Positions 32,743-42,460 of a DNA stretch of 64,000 nucleotides are shown in pieces. Source of the stretch: Emydura subglobosa (taxonomy: Eukaryota > Chordata > Testudines > Chelidae); NCBI GenBank assembly GCA_007922225.1, contig ML679970.1, positions 23,676,631-23,740,630 of the forward strand. Direction: 5' to 3'. The notes under the pieces are model-generated. The model searched no databases. It was not told where the DNA came from and saw nothing but the letters and a program-made list of their open reading frames with translations. The number at the start of each line of letters is the position of its first letter. Position 1 is the first letter of the stretch. The position numbers and the translations under genes were made by a program.

Positions 32743-33712
32743 TGTAAGGCAGTGGGCCGTCCCTCCCTGTCTGTCTAAAAGGCAGGCCACGCCCCGCTCA
32801 CACCGGTGCTCCTGTTCAGCCAGAAACTGGTGGTGGGAATTAGCAGTTGGGGCAGAGTCCTGGCCCCGTCTGCCACTCACTGGCACTGAAATGATTCCTA
32901 GCCCGGGCTCGACAGGGAAGGAAGTCTCTAGTCCTATGCCGGGCGAGTCAGCAGTCCATGGCCATGGCCATGGCCATGGGCAGGGCAGGCAACCAGTCTA
33001 TTGCCCTGGGCAGGGTAACAAAACAGTCTATGGCCCTGGGCAGGGCAGGCAAATAGTCTATGGCCTCCAAGGCTTGACAGGCTGTGATGAGGCAACCACC
33101 CCAGAGGTGGTGTGGAAGGGGGGAGAGGGGACGTAGGCCCTCCCAACTCCACTGTGTCCCATCCCAAGTCCCAATCAGTGGCAGAGGCCATTGGGTCAGT
33201 GGGGCTCCAGCCGCAACTCACTGACCCAGCTGCAGGCCACAACACAACCAGACTGTCGTCTGGCTTCCCTGAGCTCCTTCCTTCCCCCTTCCCTGAAGAA
33301 CCTGGTTCTTGGGGTCACCTCCATTCTCTTTGGGGTACTCACCTAGGGGCAGGTTGCACAGTTCCTTGACGTCGTCGACAAGTGGCAACACCAGCAGCTC
33401 CTCGAGATTGCAAGAGGCTGGTGGCTCCAACAGCTCTGTGGGGTTGTAGGTGACTGGTAGCTCCAACAGCCCCTCTGGGGTCCAGTCCAGGCCTTAGGCA
33501 GCCCTGCAGTGGCACTGCAGTCAGGCTGGGGTCTCAGAGCAGGTAGAGAGACATCCTTCCTCTCCAGCAGCCTGTCTCTGACTGAGTGAGAGAGGCCTCT
33601 CCCTTTACACTTCATGCTCTCCCCCCTTGCTTCCGGTAGGCTGGACAGGGTTGTTCTGGCCCTGCCCCATCCCTCCGTCAGTCTCCGAGGGAGGCCACAT
33701 CTCCTCGCTACA
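32743..33712 (-). mobile_element. GC-rich solo LTR-like element B, nested insertion
   Basis: 970 bp beginning TGTAAG and ending CTACA, flanked by an exact 5-bp duplication gtgcc at 32738-32742 and 33713-33717. Without the insertion and one duplication the flanks read 'aagtgccctaaccact', restoring the older repeat, so this is a clean LTR-type integration. Block 33115-33240 ('ggggagaggggacgtaggcc', 'cagtggcagaggcc', 'ggggctccagccgcaac') matches 3893-4020 of element A, and the right ends share 'gggaggccac'. On the minus strand a weak TATA-like gtgtaaagg lies near 33610. No internal genes remain; solo LTR formation by recombination is the simplest account. Confidence 0.82.
32954..33062. repeat. 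CCATGG hexamer run plus 30-bp tandem array inside LTR B
   Basis: A 'ccatgg' run with four copies of the hexamer (32956-32979) overlaps three units of exactly 30 bp at 32973-33002, 33003-33032 and 33033-33062. The unit is of the type 'gccctgggcagggcaggcaa' followed by 'atagtctatg'. The unit length is unrelated to the 77-bp array in LTR A, although both contain 'ggcaggg'. Confidence 0.9.
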
Positions 33713-33717
33713 GTGCC

Positions 33718-34005
33718 CTAACCACTGAACTATGGAGTCAGTCACATGTTGTCTTTCCCCCTGTTCCCAAAATGACTGTTTCACTGTGGATAAATACTTA
33801 AATAGTCATTGGGCCAGAGACAGTTTAGTCTCCTGCATGGTTCAACAGGAGGTTTGTGGAGCCAAAAGTGGGACTTAGGCATCTAAAGCCCAGAGTTAGG
33901 CACCCAGACCTAAGCATCTTACTGTGAGACAAGCTCCATTGAAATACAGGGGACTAACAAAAGAGCATGGTACTTCTTTGGTCCTAGATGTCTAAAGAAC
34001 CCACC
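33718..34005. repeat. Older dispersed repeat, right part
   Basis: Resumes 'ctaaccactgaactatggag', then 'ttcactgtggataaatactt', 'ggaggtttgtggagccaaaa' and 'gttaggcacccagacctaag'. It matches 50936-51390 in order. Together with 32046-32737 this gives one copy of about 1 kb interrupted by LTR B. Confidence 0.75.
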
Positions 34006-35853
34006 CCTTAATCCATTACATTTTTAAGTGTTATAAGCTAATAAATTTATGTGAGACAACAGACAGGAAGTAACAAAATGAGCTTTTTTTCTGATTTTAA
34101 CACTTTCATTAGCAAGACTATATAGTAGATATGTCAAAGTATTCTGTTCCTTTTTCCTTGTAAACCAACCGGGTTTAAAAACAGGCATAATATTATTTAA
34201 AACATCCTTGGGGAAAAAGAGACTCCTTGTGTGAAATCTCACTGCTGAATTTAAAAAGTTATTCATCTTTAATAAAATGACTACAAATTATTTTTGCCCA
34301 ACGGGACTCTGTTTTTTCCTTTTCCCACAAAAATATACAAAATCAGGTGACAAAACTTCCTGAGAAAATTCATTTTAAATGTTTACTTGTTTTCAGCAGC
34401 AGTTAAATGGTCTTAAAAAAACCCAACACTTTACATTGATGAAGGTTGCTGCAGTACTTTCTGCTTTTAAATTTAGGATTTTCTTGCACATTTAATTATT
34501 CCATTTTCTTTACTCAGCAGTTTTCAAATTGAACAGGATGGCATAAAATTCAAAGAAATGTTTTATTTTATTTCTATATGAGGCAAGTAGAGTCTTTTCA
34601 GGATGGAAACAAATCCTTCAATTCAAATATTAGTGGAGAAATACAGCGTAGTGTAAAATTTCTCAAGACGTTTCTTAGGTAGTTCCTGATAACAAGGAAT
34701 GTGTAAATATATCATGCATGTTTGTGTGTGACAATTTAATTTTCTAATAATTTAAAAATAAGTGCAACATAACAAGGGACCTCAGTGGAAGCCATACAAG
34801 AATGCTGGCCAGACATTTTCAAACAACTTAAAATACGTTTTAAAAGAATGTTTTAGAAAAATTTTGTTTTAAGGCTCCAGATTGTTGAATCTGGATTAGC
34901 AAAAAGGATGGTTTGGCTAATCAAACAATAAAAGCTTTTGTCCGATAAAAACTTGGATGTATCCATACTCCTAAATGATATCACAATTTGACAGAGAGGC
35001 CTTCTTTCTGTGAAGTTCACAAATTAGATTTAGTTAGTGGTTATGCTGCCATTTTTGGCAAGCTTCAGTTCAGTGAGGTTTCTGGCTGAGCCTCCATTTT
35101 AAAGCTCACATAGTTTTGTCCCCACATTTTACATTGTTGTATATGACAGTGCAACACCACGAAATACAACAGAGTGGAATCTCCCTTAAATGACTCTTAA
35201 ATCTTACTAGTGCTGTTAAGCTTTACAATTTAGGATCAAATCCTGGAGTTTAGCCAGGGCTGGATAATTTAAAATGCTGAGCATCTCCTGCAAGTCAGCT
35301 CCTATTGACTTTTAGATGAAATTAGAAGGCATTTAACACTTTGTCTGTTAGAGTCTTCCCTCCTTATTCTGTCAAATTTCCAATTGAACTGCCAGGATTA
35401 CACAATTTTGCTCTACATTTGAATCTCAGCAATATTTAAACTCTTGCATAGTTCAATTCTTACCTCTGACTTACATCCTTAAATGCATGCATTATATTGC
35501 TCAACATGAGAGCACAGCAATAGCTAATGTCATTTGAGCAGAGGGACTGAAGAGAATTAGTACGTACAGTATAGCAGTATACAGTATTCTTAATCTTTTA
35601 TAGAGGCCCATTTACAGTAGCAGGTTCAAAATATCATTTCAGTACTACATTAGTTCATTCACTAGATTGTCTTAATGTTGATGTTCCATGCTTCACTACT
35701 GTCAAGGGATATTTTCCCCCCAGCCCTATTGCTGTGGTAAATTATTTAGTAGTATAGAGTTTTATTAGTCTTTTTTCTCCACTGTTTAGAAACAAAAGAT
35801 CTAATCTGAAAATTCTGACAACAGTTTTTATAACCAAACAAGGGCTATATAAT

Positions 35854-35889
35854 TATCTACATCTTTCTCTATATAGAAAGATGTAGATA
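35854..35889. repeat. Perfect hairpin with 15-bp arms
   Basis: Arms tatctacatctttct (35854-35868) and agaaagatgtagata (35875-35889) are exact reverse complements with a 6-base loop, ctatat. It is followed directly by a (GA)n run. The stem is AT-rich; there is no T-rich terminator context and no flanking target duplication. Confidence 0.95.
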
Positions 35890-35890
35890 T

Positions 35891-35905
35891 CGAGAGAGAG
35901 AGAGG
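35891..35905 (+). repeat. (GA)n microsatellite
   Basis: Short uninterrupted GA run immediately right of the perfect hairpin. Confidence 0.85.
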
Positions 35906-38829
35906 TGTTTGTTAATTTCTTCTTTTGTTTGTAAGATGCCATCAGTGCAGAGTGCATTTCTGTTTCACAGAATTTGAAAGAGTGTAGTGTAGCTCATGCT
36001 CAAAACTGTAATTGAAATGTTTAGTGTTTATTGCAGTCCCATATGTTTGTAATCGAGGTACAACTCTAGTGGATGAGAAGCAAAAAGCTATAATTTGCTG
36101 CTTAGCATCATAGCTTTGCACATTGATTTAAATAGCTTTATTTATCTTCTTCCCTATAAAGAACCTCCATATTGTACATTTATTGAATGGTTAATGGCCT
36201 AAAAGGATGGGGTTCATTACAGAATGAAGTATTTATTGCAGTGTTAATTAAATAAAAGCATTGTAATCTTTCCAAATTGAACAATTATGCTCATTTGAAC
36301 ATTTTAAAACAGAAAATCTTTTATATACTAATTGAGTTGCATAATGAAAAGCACGTGTAATGGAAATTTTAATCAAAACAAATACTGAAATAATTTGAAC
36401 TTTTTTTACAATATAAAATGTCTACCTCAGTTTTTATTAGAGATACTATAACAGCCAGATTAGTTTCAGAACTCATGACCTTTGAGTGTGGTATATTACT
36501 TCTGAGCTGATAGGCCACCCTCACATACCAGTTGGCTAACCCTGTAAACATCAAAGTTACTGCTTGGCTACCAGCCTCAGACCATGACAGACTGGCTGTA
36601 AGCCCAAAACTTGACAACCCAGCTAGGCCTACAGTCCTAGCTGACAGGCTTTTCTGCAAGGGTCTGATGAATGGTTTCTGGCAACTTGTACTGCATTCTG
36701 ACTGACTATAAGAATAGTATTCAATCAGAAAAATGTGGACAAAACCTCTGTGGGTCTTTAATGCATGGCACCAGGCCTAATGCCCAAATCAACCGAATGT
36801 TCACACCCACGTTTCTTTTATTTTTTTACATTTCACAAAGCAGCTCTAGAATATTTATAATTGCTTATGACCGGAATAAAAACTTTATGTACCTTGTACT
36901 TTAGTTATAGTACTTCGTCTATAGATCTCAAATATTTTTTGTAAGTACCCTATTTTGAGCTCGTGTAGGTACATTTATCCCCCTTTAAGCAAACCTGTTC
37001 AGTTGTGAATCTGAATAATATATTTATAAAAAGAAATTGCAAGGCAAAATATTTTAGTTGAATTTAGCCTTTTCCCATCTTTGGAGAAAGGCATGTAACC
37101 CAAACTGTCTTATTGTTTTTGCAGAAGTTCATATCTTAAATTCTATTCCCACTTTTAAGATTTTGGATTATTATACAGAAAAAAGGATTTGCATAATTTA
37201 GGTAGTTTCCTTGACAGGTGTATATAATTGTATGGTAAAGGGAGTGCTCAACTTTTTGACAGCAAAATTTTGCTGGGATTATCAAGAGATTTAATGATAA
37301 ATCTGTAGAAGAAAGCTTTATGTAATTAAAAGTGATCAACAGTAAGTTGTCAGTACACTGATGAATATGCTTTGGAAGCAAATTCCTGCTTGCTTTATCC
37401 TTAAAATGAACAATTATTTAGAGGAATATCTAATAGTAATCCCCCACAATGACTAAACATATAAGGCTCTATTAATAAAATAGGCTTAAGTGAGTACAAG
37501 TGAAAAATGTAATGTCATTAGGTAGAGTAAGCAGACGTGCTACTTTTGAGCTGCAATGAAAACTTGGCTCACAAATCAGATGTATAGAGAGGTATTTGAA
37601 TGCATCTAAGAGGATTGCGGGGGGGCACAAGAATACCTAGAGTATAAAAGAATGGGGACACAAAAGAGGTTCAGGCATATTTTTAAAGCACACATGATGA
37701 TATTATAACATAGTGTATGTACAAGTTATGTGGTAAAGGATATTATTCCTTTACTAACATAATTGTAACACGAAAATCTAAAAGCATTAGCATTTTTTTC
37801 CATTGCACACTGTTCATTTTCAGCCATTTGAGTCACAGGTTGTATGTTAACATGAATAGACACTCATATGGTACTAGTAAAGTTAAATGTATTGCCAACA
37901 CATTTTGACACTAATATGACTAGATAACTGTTAATATCATATGACATACCCCTGAGAAGAATCAGCTATAACATCCTTATATATTTCAAAAGCCAGTTTT
38001 ATCCCTGCTCACAGAAAGTCTGAAGGAATTAGGAAAGGAACCTTTCACATTGAAAACTTGTTCTGATATTAGCGAGGAGTAAACATCCCACTGTTAAGAG
38101 CAGAAAGCCAGTGGAAGTGGGAAAGAACACAGTTTTAGACTCTCTGAACTCATTCTGAACTTTCATCATTGTGATCTAAATGCCAAAGGCTGTGACAGTG
38201 GTCAAACGTTTCCAAAAAAACATTAATATATAAGATTAACAGAGAGTGTGGATGTTTTTATGTGCAAAGAAGATGCCCTCAAAAAGCAGGGATGTCAATG
38301 ATCATCACTTGAACATCAATTCTTAGACACAGGTTGTAATAAAATGCAGTTTTAATGCCAAAGACACTCAGGAAAAGATCTATATTTTAATCTAATTATG
38401 GTTGGAAAAAGAACATTTTCAGACCTGAAAGATTTGTTTCCCTCAAGAACCTCTTGAGACAGACTATGAAGACTTGACTGAAGTGCTCAGCACTATGTTC
38501 CCCACAAAAACTTCCTACCTAAGAGATATAAGTTTCACTTAAGAAACAAAAGAGTTGGATATTTCCCAGCCACAAAACATCTGTGAAAAGCCCTCAGGCA
38601 TCACTTTGTGTTTGTAGTCAGAAATCCAGTTATTAAGAGATGTGGTTAGCGATATTCACAGAAAGAACCCAACCTGGAAAGAGCGGTGAATATAGCATTG
38701 ATGTTTGTATCTAACAACAGGAACTTGTCCAGCCACACTGGAAAAAAAGACAGCAGATGTGGTTTAATTAGGCCACAACTTTAGTAACCTAAAATATCTG
38801 GAGGTCCTCAGCAATCAGTTGTACAGTGC

Positions 38830-39650
38830 AGTCATCACCATTTCCACATAATCCCCAACCATCCCACTGCTGGGACCCTAACCCCCGTTCTTGTGACAGG
38901 TGAAAGGGGGCTATAAAAGGAGGGGGATCAGCTCCCCACTATACTTAATGTAGAAACCCTGAACCCCCCTTCCTCAGCTCCCTTAAGAGGGGAAAAAGGT
39001 CAGCTCCCCACTGTATGAGACACAGGAATCCCCATTCCTGTTCCTCCTCTCCCTTAAGAAATGATTTCCTTTAAATCCTTTTCCAATCTATTTTATCCAT
39101 ACTGATTACCTGCCCTGGACATCTGCCACAAGATTTACTCACTAAATTTTGACATTTTAACCTAATCCCCCTATATCACCCCACTGGGCCCCTAGACCTG
39201 CAGTGGGGAAGGCAAAAAAAATCCCACACCACCTCAGCCAATCTGGCAGTAAGGGAAAAAACTTCCTCGCAGCCCCCAAAGAAAAGGGTGACTAGCATAA
39301 TGCTCACAGTGAGTCATGGAGAAACCTGGTCCTTTTGGAGGGTGGGTGGGTGCTGCCAGCCCAATCCAGACAAAAAAGGGCTTTTCTGGAACTGCACAGC
39401 CTATAAATACCCCAACACACACTGTTCCGGTCAGCTGGAAGAGCAGTGCCTTCCCCCTGATGTGTTCAAGCTACTTTCTGCTTGTATTGTTTTCCCTGCT
39501 CCATCCCTGTAAACTTCCGTCACTCCTCCTCAACTACCTGTTGTAAGGAGGGGAGGGTTCCCTTTTAGTGGCTGAGAACCCCTTTTCCTCCAGCAAATCA
39601 GACAAGGACTCACCACATGGATGCTGCAGTGAGCATAGCCTGACAGTTCA
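38830..39650. repeat. Unclassified C-rich dispersed repeat with TATA-like boxes
   Basis: Composition changes sharply from the flanks. 'ggggctataaaaggaggggg' at 38908-38927 and 'gcctataaataccccaacac' at 39399-39418 are good TATA-like sequences in plus orientation. Intervening blocks ('ccactgggcccctagacctg', 'cttcctcgcagcccccaaag') recall turtle dispersed repeats with LTR-like organisation. The segments at about 38915-38960 and 38985-39030 ('aggtcagctccccactgtat') also resemble each other. Ends and family could not be fixed. Confidence 0.4.
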
Positions 39651-40494
39651 ATAAGATTACCTCTGCCTACATGGTATGTAAAGGAAGGGAACCACTAGTG
39701 CAGTTATCTTCTTGCCTGAGGAGTTACTCCACCTAGGAAGTCATCAGGAAGCTGGAAGAAATTGTGTCTCTCTTACTTGGTGACATCACATCACTCAGAG
39801 CAATGTTCTGTCAATAAGCTGAATGCAAGACCTGTTCTTATGCACCATAGCAAAGATAGAAATTTAATGAAAGGAAGTAATTTTCACCTATGAGTATGAA
39901 AATACTTAACAGCTATATGAATATGGAGCAACTGTCACAAAAACTTACCTGCCCATAACTAGATGACTTGTGATTCATATTCAGATGTTTTTGGCACACA
40001 ACTAAAGGGACTCAAATGTTCCTTATTAGGCCAATGTAAGTGATGTAAATATGAGGATGGAAATTGATACAGTGAGGTAGGTCCTTAGCTAGTATAAAGT
40101 GGCAATATCTACCTACGGTAGCTGAGGATCCAGTCCAGCATCTGTAACTTGGAAAGTAAAATACAAACAAATTTGCTAATGTTAAATTCAGAGGAATTGA
40201 AGCATATTTTATCTGTAAAAAAACGGATGTAAAATATAGTCGAATGGAAATATGGTCACTAGGCTGTTCTGAGTCAATATAAAGTACTAATATACTCATT
40301 TACAGCTTAATTATTTGTTGGTGAAGGAAAGGTTTCTTCACTAATCAGTAGAAACTGTGTTAAAATGATGAAGCTGGAGTGCTGTACTTTATATCACATG
40401 AAAGATCCAATGATGAAATGGAAAATATGAATCAGCTTTGATTCCTACATAGGTTTAGTACAAGCATACAAGAAAAATTATACATGATTAAAAA
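39651..40494. other. Non-coding stretch with a palindromic-repeat piece
   Basis: 'taggtccttagctagtataa' and 'gtagctgaggatccagtcca' at 40078-40137 are the two halves of a short palindromic repeat. Nothing else recognised. Confidence 0.5.
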
Positions 40495-40880
40495 TACTAA
40501 AGCAAAATTATTTAGGGTTTATCATGTGCCTCAAACTTTGCAAGAACCCATAAAAAGACAAATCAGAAACAACAGAAGCAAGAAATAACTTCTCCTATTG
40601 AATTAGTGAATGGGTTACACTGATTGTGTGTGTTGTTCCCAAATCTGATGCTAGAATGAGGATTTGTGGGGACTGTAGAGTCACCACAAACCTCTGGATG
40701 GAAGTGGATCAATATCCAGTTCCACAACCACAAGGTTTAGTTGTTAAACTGGTAAGAAGAATGAAGTTTACAAGATCTGACTCAAGCAGTTCAACAAGTA
40801 GCATAAGAAGTCAGATTCCAATTTCTTACAGTGAAGACTCACATAAAGAGTTCATTTTAAGTATAGAAGGCTAACATATT
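40495..40880 (+). pseudogene. Ty3/Gypsy reverse-transcriptase relic
   Basis: The plus strand reads 'KAKLFRVYHVPQTLQEPIKR', then across frameshifts 'TSPIE', 'EWVTLIV' and, in frame 40626-40874, 'VVPKSDARMRICGD', 'RVTTNL', 'VDQYPVPQPQGL', 'KLV..MKFT', a decayed 'LD.SSAY' catalytic-Asp region and 'IPIS..SHKEFILSI'. The series 'SPIE.SEW..PIV.V.K.D...RICGDYR.T.N', 'VDQYPLP' is characteristic of Ty3/Gypsy reverse transcriptase. Only the fingers and the first palm motif remain; the YxDD region, integrase and LTRs are not seen nearby. At least two frameshifts show it is dead. Confidence 0.85.
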
Positions 40881-41239
40881 GTGCAACCTATGCCCCAGCC
40901 ATATTCTCAGATTTAAAATCTGCTCTCTAGATCAATATTAATAATGGATATAAATAGAGCAGAGTACAAGAGAAACCTTGAAGAGCTTCTTTAAAAAGTG
41001 CTTAATTAGGGTGTAGCATAGATGCAGAAGCAATATACCCTTAAAAAGAAAGGATAAAGGGTGGGGTTTTCAAAACCACTTGGGGATTTGGACATGGAAA
41101 TTTGGTATCCAAATCCCATCCAAAATCAATTAAGAATGTGGCTGTTCCCAAAAATGTTCCAAAGCTTGAGGTAACTGTAACTATGTTAAACGACTATGGA
41201 AGACTTATTTTCAATGTGTCTATAACAAGTCCAATTTTT
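40881..41239. other. Non-coding stretch, no gene seen
   Basis: Directly after the Gypsy relic; no further pol sequence could be read in any frame. Confidence 0.5.
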
Positions 41240-41390
41240 GTTATTTATTTGTATTGTAATGGTGCCCAGAGGCCACAATCAGGATTGCGACCCTATCGTG
41301 CTAGCTTAGTTAGTAAGAGTCACACTGTGTCCCAAGCAGATTAGGATCTATTAGAAGACCAGACATAAGAAGTGCGTGTAACGAAGGACT
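41240..41390 (-). repeat. Dispersed repeat tail, minus orientation
   Basis: 'tattgtaatggtgcccagag', 'gccacaatcaggattgcgac' and a degenerate continuation. Same family as 42222 and 27005. Confidence 0.6.
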
Positions 41391-41399
41391 GGAAAGAAT

Positions 41400-41575
41400 G
41401 CAGGATGAAGGTAACTGCAGGAGGGGCTAGCTGAGTATCTACCCATCTCAGGCCCTAGGCATGTATTTGAGGCAGCTAGCCCGTCCCACTACACACAGGG
41501 CTACACTCTAGTTTTAGCATGCTAGCTTGGCGAGAGCTAGTGCGAGTATGTCTCAGGTGCTCAAATACTATGGTG
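41400..41575. repeat. Miniature inverted-repeat element fragment
   Basis: 'ggctagctgagtatctaccc' on the left and 'tagtgcgagtatgtctcag' on the right, with 'gctagc' motifs in both orientations inside. Resembles Harbinger-like miniature elements of this genome type, but the ends are decayed. Confidence 0.45.
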
Positions 41576-41649
41576 ATGAGGATCACATAAGTACCTATGT
41601 TAAATGGACTGGCTTGACTTCCTGGTGCTAGATGTTAACCACTAGCGTG

Positions 41650-41746
41650 TTCAAAATGGGCCAAATCCTCCAGTCTTTACACAGACAAAATCCCTGTTGA
41701 AACTAATGTGAGGTTTGCCAGGGTAAGGATTTGGACTTATACTGCA
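41650..41746. repeat. Palindromic short dispersed repeat
   Basis: 'gccaaatcctccagtcttta' is mirrored by 'ccagggtaaggatttggact'. The centre 'atccctgttgaaactaatgt' is a decayed form of the shared 'cattgaagtcaatg' core. Confidence 0.55.
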
Positions 41747-42221
41747 TGATTTTTCAGTCTTTTATCACTTGTCAAACCAGCAAGCTATACTCAGCACAGC
41801 ATGTGCACACAGAATATAATTCAGACCACCTTCAAAATAGCTTGTCTGATTCCTAACTGAATGCCATTAAAACTATAATGTAAATATGGTTCTTTGAGCC
41901 CATTGTGCCATCGATCTGTAATAAAATTCTGTTTAAAAATCAATAGCATGACATACCCAATTAGATTTAAAAATCACCTATCTTCGCGAGAGTCTGTAGT
42001 TAAAAAGACCCTGAACTTGCAACTCCTCACTCATGCAAAATTCCCATTAAGTTCCATGAGTAAGGAGTGAAGAGTAAAGCCCAAAGTCCACTTAGGCAAA
42101 ATAGTTTAGGTGGGATGATAAATTTACAGAGATGATTTCTCTCATTTATGTTGTTATGAGTCTAGAGTACTTTCACTGATTTAAAATAATAAGAAGGAGA
42201 GTAGAATTTGGCCCACATCTT
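41747..42221. other. Non-coding stretch with a short palindromic repeat
   Basis: At 42018-42084 'gcaactcctcactcatgcaa' and 'gagtaaggagtgaagagta' flank 'ttcccattaagttcca', a small member of the palindromic group. Otherwise unremarkable. Confidence 0.5.
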
Positions 42222-42460
42222 GTTATTTATTTTAATTTCTGTTACAGTAGGTCCTAGAGACCCCAATTGTGATCCGGGGCCCACTGTGTTAGGCACTGAA
42301 CAGATATACTAAGAGAAGAGATAGTCCCAGCCCCTAAGAGCTTGAAAGAAGGGCAGGAAACAAAGGCAACTTGCCTGTAAGGTTACAGAGCAGTAGCACA
42401 GAAGTGAGGTGTCCTGAACCCCAGTCTAATACCCTAGCCATTACACCACATTATCACAAT
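42222..42460 (-). repeat. Dispersed repeat tail, minus orientation (best copy)
   Basis: Reads 'tagagaccccaattgtgatc', 'cggggcccactgtgttaggc', 'actgaacagatatac' and 'tcccagcccctaagagcttg', then 'gcacagaagtgaggtgtcct', 'gaaccccagtctaataccct' and 'agccattacaccacatt'. This resembles a MIR/CORE-type middle fused to the common 'cctagaggccc' tail, read in reverse. The exact family name is uncertain. Confidence 0.65.

Larger units (their letters stand above)
34006..38829. other. Long repeat-poor AT-rich segment
   Basis: Nearly 4.8 kb in which I recognise no transposon-derived sequence and no coding region. The open frames at 36369-36659 (minus), 36671-36904 and 37136-37381 have no known domain. The only notable structure is the hairpin at 35854-35889. 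Lack of insertions compared with both flanks could reflect chance, or constraint on a regulatory region. Confidence 0.5.

Noticed and set aside
32738..33136. 132-codon frame with a Gly-His-Gly-rich repeat
   Set aside because: The repeat is the translation of the CCATGG run and 30-bp array inside LTR B.
34006..38829. Exons in the repeat-poor region
   Set aside because: No open frame with domain similarity and plausible splice sites could be found; regulatory or neutral DNA is equally possible.
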